Positions 7,729 through 14,867 of a stretch of 31,988 nt of DNA are shown piece after piece. The translations under genes were made by a program, and so were the position numbers. The notes under the pieces are model-generated. The model was not told the DNA's origin. It made no database searches and saw only the letters and a program-made list of their open reading frames with translations. The DNA lies in the NCBI GenBank assembly GCA_003507475.1, contig DNVQ01000016.1, forward strand, positions 5,333 through 37,320. The letters run 5' to 3'. The first letter of the stretch is position 1, and each line of letters begins with the position of its first letter. The stretch comes from Candidatus Moraniibacteriota bacterium (GTDB lineage Bacteria > Patescibacteriota > Minisyncoccia > Moranbacterales > UBA9337).

Positions 7729-7757
7729 TTGTCAATTGTTCGAAATTGTATTAATAT
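7729..7757 (+). promoter_or_regulatory. Predicted promoter giving a near-leaderless transcript
   Basis: TTGTCA (7729-7734), a 17-bp spacer and TAATAT (7752-7757) form a good sigma-70-type match. The expected start of transcription falls on or next to ATG 7764, so the mRNA would be leaderless or nearly so. The prediction rests on sequence only. Confidence 0.4.
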
Positions 7758-7763
7758 CAATTT

Positions 7764-8348
7764 ATGACCAAAAAAGATTTAAATAAAAATTCTGAGATTG
7801 CTATCTCAGTTAAGAATGTTTCTAAAACTTTTCGCATTCCGCATGAGAGAATTACCAGTCTCAGGGGAGCGGCGGTAAATGTTTTTAAAAAAAGCACTTA
7901 TGAAGAATTTAAAGCATTAGATAATGTCTCTTTTGAAGTGAAAAAGGGAGAGTTTTTTGGAATTATTGGAAGAAATGGAAGTGGTAAATCAACTCTGCTT
8001 AAAATTTTAGCCGGTATTTATCAACCAGATATTGTTAAAAAGGGAAAGGTTCACCCCATGAAATCCGCCAAAGGCGGTGCGAAGCAATTTCACGGGGTAA
8101 AGGTAAATGGGATGATATCTCCTTTTTTGGAATTGGGAATCGGTTTTAATCCGGAATTGTCAGGAAGAGATAATGTTTATCTTAATGCCACAGTTTTGGG
8201 AATGACTAAGAAACAAATTGATGAAAAATTCGACTCAATCGTAAAATTTTCAGAATTAGAAAGATTTATAGACCAAAAATTAAAAAACTACTCCTCCGGA
8301 ATGCAAGTTAGTCTGAAATTTAACGTTTCCACTCATACCAACTTCTAA
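7764..8348 (+). pseudogene. Truncated Wzt-like ABC ATPase (duplicate copy)
   Basis: The product is 194 residues, against 446 for the intact paralogue at 11016. It keeps Walker [10 protein letters not shown] (69-77), the Q-loop region and the YSSGMQ signature, but ends at HTNF just after it. The Walker B, D-loop, switch histidine and C-terminal sugar-binding domain are therefore absent, and it cannot be a working ATPase alone. The last dozen codons ([11 protein letters not shown]) still align with RLAFSVSIHAN of the intact copy, so the break is at about 8337. A 101-bp block (8130-8230) is identical to 11361-11461. The MBOAT gene starts 11 bp after its stop. Between Walker A and the Q-loop it carries a palindromic insertion (8050-8101). 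It could still be translated, but I treat it as a remnant. Confidence 0.8.
8050..8101. repeat. Intragenic palindromic element, copy 1 (in truncated wzt)
   Basis: Outer arms ACCCCATGAAAT (8053-8064) and ATTTCACGGGGT (8087-8098) pair with one mismatch. An inner hairpin CCGCC-AAA-GGCGG lies at 8065-8077. It encodes part of about 18-19 extra residues ([17 protein letters not shown]) absent from ordinary Wzt proteins. Related copies are at 11284-11330 and 29661-29687. Confidence 0.8.
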
Positions 8349-8359
8349 ATTATTGGCTT

Positions 8360-9865
8360 ATGTTATTCAATTCAATCCAATTTCTCATATTTTTTCCTAT
8401 TGTAGTAGGGCTTTATTTTGTGTTGCCATATAAATATAGATGGATGATGCTTTTGGCTGCTAGCTGCATTTTTTATGCAGCGTTTATTCCAAAGTACTTG
8501 CTTATCCTATTCCTGACTATAATTATCGATTACACTGCTGGTATATATATTGAAAAAACAGAAGGAAGAAAAAAGAAAATGTGGCTTATAATGAGTATAG
8601 TATCTACATGTTTGGTGCTTTTTTCCTTTAAATACTTTAATTTCTTTGGCTCAAATATACAACACATAGCAAACTTTTTGCATTGGAATTACTCATTTAA
8701 ATTGTTGCATATAATCCTTCCAATCGGGCTTTCGTTTCATGTTTTTCAGAGTCTTAGCTATGTCATAGAAGTATATCGCGGTCATCAAAAGTCAGAACAT
8801 AATTTTGGAATATACGCACTTTATGTAATGTTTTTCCCTCAATTAGTAGCGGGGCCCATAGAGCGTCCTCAAAATTTATTGCATCAATTTTATGAAAAAC
8901 ACGATTTTGATTATAAGAGAGTGGTTGACGGATTGCGATTAATGCTTTGGGGCTTTTTTAAAAAAATAGTAATAGCAGATAATGCCGCAATTGCAGTAAA
9001 TATTGTTTTTGGAAGACCTCATGATTTTACGGGAATGCCTTTGATTTTAGCAACGATCCTTTTCGCATTTCAGATTTATTGTGATTTTTCTGGATATTCT
9101 GATATAGCCATTGGGTCTGCTAGGGTTATGGGGTTTAGGCTGATGAAGAACTTTGATCGTCCCTATCACTCAAAATCAATTTCTGAGTTTTGGAAGCGCT
9201 GGCACATTTCGCTTTCAACTTGGTTTAAGGATTATATATATATTCCACTTGGTGGCAATAGAGTTGCTACTGTGGGTATATATTTTAATTTGTTTGTGAC
9301 GTTCTTGATAAGTGGATTCTGGCACGGAGCAAATTGGACATATGTTATTTGGGGAGCTCTTAATGGTGTATATATTATTTTTGCAATTATAACTAAAGAC
9401 TTCAGGAAGAAAGTTGTAGAATTAGTTGGCTTGAATAAATTTCCTAGGATCTATAAATTTATTCAAATCATTATTACATTTTCTTTGACTTGTTTTGCCT
9501 GGATATTTTTTAGGGCAAATAGTATTCAGGATGCTGTATATATAGCAACTCATTTATTCACAGGAGTTGAACACTATTTCGCCAATGTATTTTTGCCAAA
9601 TATTTCAAAGGGATATGACTTTTTCTCAACTGGAAGCATATTTGGCATAGATATGGGAATAACATACAGTAGCTTTATTAGCACTGTTATTTTTATTGCC
9701 ATTTTGGAACTTGTTCAGTTTATCCAAAGGTATGGAAGTATTCAGGAAATGCTTAGATCGCAGCCAGTTTTGGTTCGCTGGTCGATTTATTATGCATTGG
9801 TTGTGCTTATTATTTTTTTTAGCGGATCAGGAGCAGGTAGTCAATTTATATATTTTCAATTTTAA
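8360..9865 (+). CDS. MBOAT-family O-acyltransferase (AlgI-like)
   Basis: This 501-residue polytopic membrane protein has the normal AlgI/PatA length. It would move acyl, usually acetyl, groups across the inner membrane for O-acylation of an extracellular polysaccharide. Family features seen: an N-terminal LFNSIQFLIFFPIV start, LPIGLSFHVFQSLSYVIEVYRG, FFPQLVAGPIERP, FWKRWHISLSTWFKDYIYIPLGGNR with His282, and SGFWHGANWTYVIWGALNG with the catalytic-type His322. Both conserved histidines are present. It lies 11 bp after the truncated wzt and 3 bp before the SGNH-like partner gene, the usual pairing for such machines. Its insertion between two wzt copies suggests that it modifies the glycan exported by Wzm/Wzt. 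Confidence 0.92.
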   Translation: MLFNSIQFLIFFPIVVGLYFVLPYKYRWMMLLAASCIFYAAFIPKYLLILFLTIIIDYTAGIYIEKTEGRKKKMWLIMSIVSTCLVLFSFKYFNFFGSNIQHIANFLHWNYSFKLLHIILPIGLSFHVFQSLSYVIEVYRGHQKSEHNFGIYALYVMFFPQLVAGPIERPQNLLHQFYEKHDFDYKRVVDGLRLMLWGFFKKIVIADNAAIAVNIVFGRPHDFTGMPLILATILFAFQIYCDFSGYSDIAIGSARVMGFRLMKNFDRPYHSKSISEFWKRWHISLSTWFKDYIYIPLGGNRVATVGIYFNLFVTFLISGFWHGANWTYVIWGALNGVYIIFAIITKDFRKKVVELVGLNKFPRIYKFIQIIITFSLTCFAWIFFRANSIQDAVYIATHLFTGVEHYFANVFLPNISKGYDFFSTGSIFGIDMGITYSSFISTVIFIAILELVQFIQRYGSIQEMLRSQPVLVRWSIYYALVVLIIFFSGSGAGSQFIYFQF

Positions 9866-9868
9866 TAT

Positions 9869-10990
9869 ATGGCGAAATTAATTTTTAGAATTTTCATATT
9901 TTCAACACCATTCTTTTTATTATTACTATTGGAGCTTTTCGTAGTTCCATTTGGTGCTTTTAATTTTCGGTCATGGGAAGCTTTTCGTCCAAAACAATTT
10001 TTCAGTGCTTTGCCTGGACCATTTTATCCAAATAAATATTTAGAAAAAGTTGAAAAAGGAGACTTGGGTCCGCATACTAAGTTTGCTGTCTTTAAAAATG
10101 TCGTTTGGCAGACAGATAAATATGGGTATAGGACATCCAATAATAGCAGCTATCATGATGTTGTTATTGTCGGTGATTCAAATATTGTTGGTAGTGGAAT
10201 GTCCCAAGAGGATATTCTGTCGGAAGTCCTTGAAAAAAAATCTCAATTAAGTGTTTACCCATATTCCCCTTCGAGAATTGAATATTTTTTAAGTGAAGAT
10301 AGGTTTAAAAATGATAACCCTAAAATTGTTATATTATCTTGTGTTGAGCGTGAATTGAATGGAGTATTTTTACCAGCAAAAGCCCTGATATCACCTGATG
10401 AAAACATTTTTGATCGAACATATAATCCATTTTTATCTTACCTTGATGGCAAATTGAGAAACAATGCTTTCGGAGTAAAACTAGTTGCTTTTTTAGATCA
10501 AGCACTCAATCCTAACATTTTTAGATTCATTAGATCGGAAATCACAGGAGAGGTTCCAGCGCCATTGTATACATATGCTTCTGGAAAGACACTCTTTTTT
10601 CAGGGAGAGGCGGCCAATAAGGATGTTTCCAGTGAAGATATTGAAAAAATTTCCGATTTTGTTGAAAAACTTAGAGATGATCTTAATGAACGAGGCATTC
10701 ATATTATTTTTTTGCCAATTCCAAATAAAGAAAATATATATTATAAAATGCTACCCTCGCAAAAGAAGCCGATTTTCTTAAGAGATTTGATAAGTGAATT
10801 AAACAAAAGAAATATTGATCTTATTGACACGCAAACTCTATTTGAGGATGCTTATGAAAAACAGGGAATTAAGCCTTATCACACGGATGACACTCATTGG
10901 AACTCCAATGGTGTAAAAATAGCATCTGATGAATTGATGAAGCATATAAATAAACAAATGCAAGCAAATGAAATTACCAATGGAAATTAA
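9869..10990 (+). CDS. SGNH/AlgJ-like O-acetyltransferase partner, membrane-anchored
   Basis: This 373-residue protein has one N-terminal transmembrane or signal segment (about 5-28), which places the catalytic domain outside the inner membrane. It shows GDSN at 102-105 (nucleophile Ser104) and DDTHWN at 340-345 (Asp340 and His343 as the other triad residues), the arrangement of AlgJ/AlgX/DHHW-type SGNH enzymes. Such proteins accept the acyl group delivered by an MBOAT partner and transfer it to sugar hydroxyls. The start lies 3 bp after the MBOAT stop, so the two are surely translated together. Whether the enzyme adds or removes acetyl cannot be told from sequence; the MBOAT pairing favours transfer. 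Confidence 0.85.
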   Translation: MAKLIFRIFIFSTPFFLLLLLELFVVPFGAFNFRSWEAFRPKQFFSALPGPFYPNKYLEKVEKGDLGPHTKFAVFKNVVWQTDKYGYRTSNNSSYHDVVIVGDSNIVGSGMSQEDILSEVLEKKSQLSVYPYSPSRIEYFLSEDRFKNDNPKIVILSCVERELNGVFLPAKALISPDENIFDRTYNPFLSYLDGKLRNNAFGVKLVAFLDQALNPNIFRFIRSEITGEVPAPLYTYASGKTLFFQGEAANKDVSSEDIEKISDFVEKLRDDLNERGIHIIFLPIPNKENIYYKMLPSQKKPIFLRDLISELNKRNIDLIDTQTLFEDAYEKQGIKPYHTDDTHWNSNGVKIASDELMKHINKQMQANEITNGN

Positions 10991-11015
10991 AACGTAATTG
11001 CGCTATAATATAAAA

Positions 11016-12356
11016 ATGGAAAAAGATATAACAATCAGTGTTAAAAATATTTCTAAAACTTTTCGCATACCGCATGAAAAGATAACCTCTATCAAGGGGG
11101 CGGTTACCAATGCTTTTAGAAGTGGGGGGTATGAAGAATTCAAGGCCTTGGATGATGTTTCCTTTGAAGTAAAAAAAGGAGAGTTTTTTGGAATTATCGG
11201 GAGAAATGGAAGCGGTAAATCAACTCTTTTAAAAATTTTAGCCGGTATTTATCAACCAGATACACCAAAAAAGAAAAAAGGGGTTCACCCCGTTAAATCC
11301 CGATTACTATCGGGCAATTTAACTGGGGTAAAAATTAATGGGATGATATCGCCATTTCTAGAATTGGGAATCGGTTTTAATCCGGAATTGTCAGGAAGAG
11401 ATAATGTTTATCTTAATGCCACAGTTTTGGGAATGACTAAGAAACAAATTGATGAAAAATTTGACTCAATTGTAAAATTCTCAGAACTTGAAAGATTCAT
11501 CGATCAAAAACTCAAAAATTATTCATCCGGAATGCAAGTCCGCCTTGCTTTCAGCGTCTCCATCCATGCCAACCGCGACATCCTCCTAATGGACGAAGTC
11601 CTCGCCGTCGGCGACAGCAACTTCCAATCAAAATGCCTAGAAGAATTTAACAAATATCGCGATATGGGCCGCACTGTCATCATAGTAACCCATGATATTC
11701 TGGTGGTGCAAAGATATTGTGATCGTGCGATGCTTCTTCGAGATGGTAAAATTGTGAAAATTGGGAGCGCAGATGATGTGGGAGATATTTATATCTCTCA
11801 AAATATATCGGATAATGCAAAAAAAATGCAAGATGATGATAGTTTGGATAAAGAAGACGGAAAGAGAAGGCATAAAAATAATGTAATTCAATGTGGAGCG
11901 ATTAGAAAAGTAATGTTTGAGAAAATTGAATTATTGGATTCCAACGAAAAAAAATTATCATTGGTGAAATATGATCAACCTGTTATATTAAGATTAGTTA
12001 TAGTAGCTAACGATAACGTGAAAAATTTAGCCTTTGGATATCACATAAGGGACTCAAGCGGGCTCGACATTGTTTATTCGGATAATATTATTGAGAATTT
12101 TAAATTTACTAACTTAAAAAAGGGCCAGCAATATATAATTGATTGGAAGTTTAAAATGTCACTTATTCAAGGAAGCTACAAGATAGCTTGTGCTCTTTCT
12201 ATCCCTATTGATTTAAAAAAATCCATTGTGGATATGTGTGATTTTGTTGGTTCGGCTGTAAATTTTCAGGTGTATCCAAGAGAGGGTTCTTTTTTGTATG
12301 GAAAGGTTCATTTGGATAATAATATCAATATTATAAATCATGAGAATATCAATTAA
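11016..12356 (+). CDS. wzt: Polysaccharide ABC exporter ATPase (Wzt-like, full length)
   Basis: The 446-residue product is complete: Walker [10 protein letters not shown] (62-70), signature YSSGMQ (about 169-174), Walker B ILLMDE (189-194) and switch histidine His226 in VTHD. A C-terminal domain from about 300 (VKYDQPVILRLVI...LAFGYHIRDSSG) matches the Wzt carbohydrate-binding beta-sandwich that recognises the finished chain. It would drive the Wzm channel encoded at 1558. The start could also be TTG 10998, but ATG 11016 matches the start region of the truncated paralogue. Oddities are a palindromic in-frame insertion (11284-11330) and a stretch of C-ending codons from 11538 to 11627 unlike the rest of the gene. 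Part of the N-terminal half is duplicated at 7764-8348. Confidence 0.92.
   Translation: MEKDITISVKNISKTFRIPHEKITSIKGAVTNAFRSGGYEEFKALDDVSFEVKKGEFFGIIGRNGSGKSTLLKILAGIYQPDTPKKKKGVHPVKSRLLSGNLTGVKINGMISPFLELGIGFNPELSGRDNVYLNATVLGMTKKQIDEKFDSIVKFSELERFIDQKLKNYSSGMQVRLAFSVSIHANRDILLMDEVLAVGDSNFQSKCLEEFNKYRDMGRTVIIVTHDILVVQRYCDRAMLLRDGKIVKIGSADDVGDIYISQNISDNAKKMQDDDSLDKEDGKRRHKNNVIQCGAIRKVMFEKIELLDSNEKKLSLVKYDQPVILRLVIVANDNVKNLAFGYHIRDSSGLDIVYSDNIIENFKFTNLKKGQQYIIDWKFKMSLIQGSYKIACALSIPIDLKKSIVDMCDFVGSAVNFQVYPREGSFLYGKVHLDNNINIINHENIN
11284..11330. repeat. Intragenic palindromic element, copy 2 (in intact wzt)
   Basis: Outer arms ACCCCGTTAAAT (11287-11298) and ATTTAACTGGGGT (11317-11329) pair with one bulged base. 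An inner hairpin CCCGAT-TACT-ATCGGG lies at 11299-11314. Relative to copy 1, the outer stem changes from TGAAAT/ATTTCA to TTAAAT/ATTTAA, a base-pair-preserving change, while the frame is kept (VHPVKSRLLSGNLTGV). Confidence 0.82.
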
Positions 12357-12390
12357 TTTATGTATCAGTTAAAATATATTACAAAATCAC

Positions 12391-13002
12391 ATGAAGAAAA
12401 TTATAAATACATTAAAGGCTAATATTATTCTAAGAGATAGAAAAAAAAATAATGAAAAAATAATGCTTAATATTGGTTGTGGAACTGATTATAAACAAGG
12501 CTGGATAAATATTGATAATAATTCAGAGAATAATATAAAAAAATTAGATTTAAAATGGGATTTGAGATGCGCTTTGCCATTTCCTGATGATTGTGTTGAC
12601 TTCATTTATAGTGAACATTTTTTCGAGCATTTAACTGTAGATGAAGGAAAAAAATCTCTTAGAGATTTTTTCCGTGTTTTAAAAAAGGGTGGAGTGATGA
12701 GAACATCTATGCCTAATTTAAAAGATGTAGTAGAAATGTACTTAAATCCAGAGTGGAAGAAATCTTGTATGATAAAAAAATTTGGACTTGATTATATCCA
12801 AACAAGCGCAGAGATGATTAATGTTAGTTTCCGTCATTGGGGGCACAAATGGCTATATGATTATGAAGAATTAAAAAGAAGGCTTGTTGAAATAGGTTGT
12901 GTTAACATTGAACAATGTTTATTAGGACAAAGTAAGTATGATGATTTAAAAAATCTTGAAATACGAAATGAATCCACTTTAATTGTGGAGGTAACAAAAT
13001 AA
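12391..13002 (+). CDS. Class I SAM-dependent methyltransferase
   Basis: This 203-residue soluble protein has SAM-binding motif I MLNIGCGTDY at about 25-34 and a ribose-binding acidic residue in WINIDNN. A post-motif FIYSEHFFEHL comes before RVLKKGGVMRTSMPNL. This is the Methyltransf_11-like pattern often seen in surface-polysaccharide clusters, where such enzymes methylate sugars or cap chain ends. It starts 34 bp after wzt and ends 13 bp before the ATP-grasp gene, so it belongs to the same transcription unit. The acceptor is unknown; capping of the exported chain is a reasonable inference next to a Wzt with a chain-recognition domain. Confidence 0.82.
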   Translation: MKKIINTLKANIILRDRKKNNEKIMLNIGCGTDYKQGWINIDNNSENNIKKLDLKWDLRCALPFPDDCVDFIYSEHFFEHLTVDEGKKSLRDFFRVLKKGGVMRTSMPNLKDVVEMYLNPEWKKSCMIKKFGLDYIQTSAEMINVSFRHWGHKWLYDYEELKRRLVEIGCVNIEQCLLGQSKYDDLKNLEIRNESTLIVEVTK

Positions 13003-13015
13003 TTTTAAAATAATT

Positions 13016-14305
13016 ATGCAATATAGAATACTGGTGTTCCCATGTGGTTCTGAAATAGGATTAGAAATACACAATGCACTTAAATTTTCTACCCATGTTA
13101 AATTATTTGGTGGTTCAACAATCGCAAACCATGGCAAATATGTGTATAAAAACTATATAGAGGACATTCCAAATGTGGATAGCTTTGATTTTATTGAAGG
13201 AATTAATAAGATTTTAGATGAAAATAAAATTGACTTTATTTTTCCTGCACACGATAGCGTTGTCTTAAAATTGGCTGAAAATATTGATAAATTATCTTGT
13301 AGTGTAATAGGTTCTCCCGCTAAAACCTGTGAAATATGTAGATCGAAAAGTAAAACGTATGATTTTTTTAAGGGAATAATTGATGTGCCACGTATCTATA
13401 GGAACGGGGAAAGTCCATCCAAATATCCCATTTTTCTGAAGCCTGACATCGGGCAAGGTTCAAAAGGTACATTTCTGGTAAATTCATTGGAAGAGATTGA
13501 ATTTTACAAAAAAAAAGATGAATCAATTTTAGTATTGGAATATTTGCCAGGAGAAGAATATACCATAGATTGTTTTACTAATAAAAATGGAGAACTTCTT
13601 TATGCTGAAGCAAGGCGCAGGAACAGAGTTTCTAACGGTATAAGTGTGGAAACATTTCCAATTAAAGAAAGCATTTTTAAAAGTATTGCAGAAAAAATAA
13701 ATAAGAAACTTATATTTAGGGGCGTATGGTTCTTTCAGTTAAAAAAAGATGTGGATGGAAAATATGTTTTATTGGAAATTGCACCTAGAATAGCAGGCAG
13801 TATGGCTTTGCATAGAAATTTGGGAATAAATTTCGCACTTTTGAGTGTTTTTGATGCTTTGAATAAGGAGGTGATGATTTCAAATAACAAATATGATATA
13901 ATTATGGACAGGGCTTTATTTAATAGATTTCAAATAAAATTGGAATACAACAGTGTTTATATAGATTTAGATGATACAATAATTTTTGAAAATAAAGTAA
14001 ATCCTATGGTCTTGTTTTACTTATACCAGTGTCTGAATGATGGCATAAAAGTATGCCTATTATCAAGGCATAAGGCCAGAACTGGAAATGATATAAGAGA
14101 TATTTTAAAAAGTTTTAAAATAGGAGAGATTTTTGATGAAATAATTGATGTGATGAATAATGAAAGTAAAGATATCTATATAAGGGATAAAAAGTCTATT
14201 TTTATAGATGATTCATTTAGTGAGAGAAGGGTGGTTGGAGATAAGCTAGATATACCAACTTTTGAGGTTAGTTCTATTGAAAGTTTAATTAATTGGAAAT
14301 ATTAA
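13016..14305 (+). CDS. ATP-grasp ligase fused to a HAD-like phosphatase domain
   Basis: The 429-residue product has two parts. Residues 1-305 read as an ATP-grasp ligase: a pre-ATP domain (FPCGSEIGLEIHNAL; FIFPAHDSVVLKLAE), the lysine-bearing PIFLKPDIGQGSKGTFLV loop, LVLEYLPGEEYTIDCF, and the metal-binding LLEIAPRIAGS. Residues about 312-420 read as a HAD hydrolase: DLDDT at 317-321 with Asp317 and Asp319, motif II LLSRH, and the acidic motif FIDDSFSER. ATP-grasp enzymes activate a carboxylate as an acyl phosphate and join it to an amine; HAD domains commonly remove phosphate. With an aminotransferase two genes on, attachment of an acid or amino acid to an amino sugar is a plausible inference. 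The join is in frame and continuous. Confidence 0.8.
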   Translation: MQYRILVFPCGSEIGLEIHNALKFSTHVKLFGGSTIANHGKYVYKNYIEDIPNVDSFDFIEGINKILDENKIDFIFPAHDSVVLKLAENIDKLSCSVIGSPAKTCEICRSKSKTYDFFKGIIDVPRIYRNGESPSKYPIFLKPDIGQGSKGTFLVNSLEEIEFYKKKDESILVLEYLPGEEYTIDCFTNKNGELLYAEARRRNRVSNGISVETFPIKESIFKSIAEKINKKLIFRGVWFFQLKKDVDGKYVLLEIAPRIAGSMALHRNLGINFALLSVFDALNKEVMISNNKYDIIMDRALFNRFQIKLEYNSVYIDLDDTIIFENKVNPMVLFYLYQCLNDGIKVCLLSRHKARTGNDIRDILKSFKIGEIFDEIIDVMNNESKDIYIRDKKSIFIDDSFSERRVVGDKLDIPTFEVSSIESLINWKY

Positions 14306-14309
14306 GTAT

Positions 14310-14846
14310 ATGGAGAATAACGTGAGCGAGCGCGACCTAATGCATTTTGAATTATTGAGAGATAATGTAACTTCTTTTCTTGATGATTGTGCATCTAAAT
14401 ATGATACGGGGGGATTATTGCTTGATATCGCACCGCAAGATCATGCTGGAGCCAGGGCATGCTTTAAAAAAAATAAAATTGAGACCTTAGACATTGATCC
14501 AAAATCAAATGCAACATATATTGCTGATATATGTAGTGTAAATAAGGATATGTTATTGGACGATAAATTTGATGTAATTGTTTGCACGGAGGTCTTAGAA
14601 CACACCCTTAATCCTTTCGATGCTATCAAAGAAATAAAAAGAATTTTAAGAAAAGATGGTCTGGCTTTTTTCTCTGCTCCTTTTGATTTTCGTATCCATG
14701 GCCCGTTACCAGATTGTTGGAGGATTAGCGAATATGGTTGGAGGGCTCTTTTAAAAGATGGTTGGGAAATATTGGAAATAAAGACGCTGGAATCAGATAG
14801 GTTTTTAATGCCAATTCATTATACAATTGTTGCCAAGAAAAAATAA
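14310..14846 (+). CDS. SAM-dependent methyltransferase-like protein with atypical motif I
   Basis: This 178-residue protein has a methyltransferase fold signature: DVIVCTEVLEHTLNPFDAIKEIKRILRKDGLAFFSAPF at about 90-125 is the classic post-motif II/III region. Motif I, however, reads LLLDIAPQDHAGA instead of a glycine-rich GxGxG, followed by the acidic LDIDPKS. It also has an HGPLPDCWR segment, known from sugar-cluster methyltransferases. It starts 4 bp after the ATP-grasp/HAD gene and ends 21 bp before the aminotransferase gene, indicating one operon. The substrate is likely a sugar nucleotide or glycan. The altered motif I leaves some doubt about SAM binding. Confidence 0.75.
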   Translation: MENNVSERDLMHFELLRDNVTSFLDDCASKYDTGGLLLDIAPQDHAGARACFKKNKIETLDIDPKSNATYIADICSVNKDMLLDDKFDVIVCTEVLEHTLNPFDAIKEIKRILRKDGLAFFSAPFDFRIHGPLPDCWRISEYGWRALLKDGWEILEIKTLESDRFLMPIHYTIVAKKK

Positions 14847-14867
14847 TTAGATAACGCATTATGAAAT

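Larger units (their letters stand above)
7310..7763. other. Non-coding gap: hairpin, polypurine tract, structured element, promoter
   Basis: This 454-bp gap has no credible gene. In order it holds the palindromic hairpin (7344-7385), a strand-asymmetric purine tract (7412-7509), an inverted-repeat-bounded element (7544-7720) and a predicted promoter immediately before the truncated wzt copy. Confidence 0.65.
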
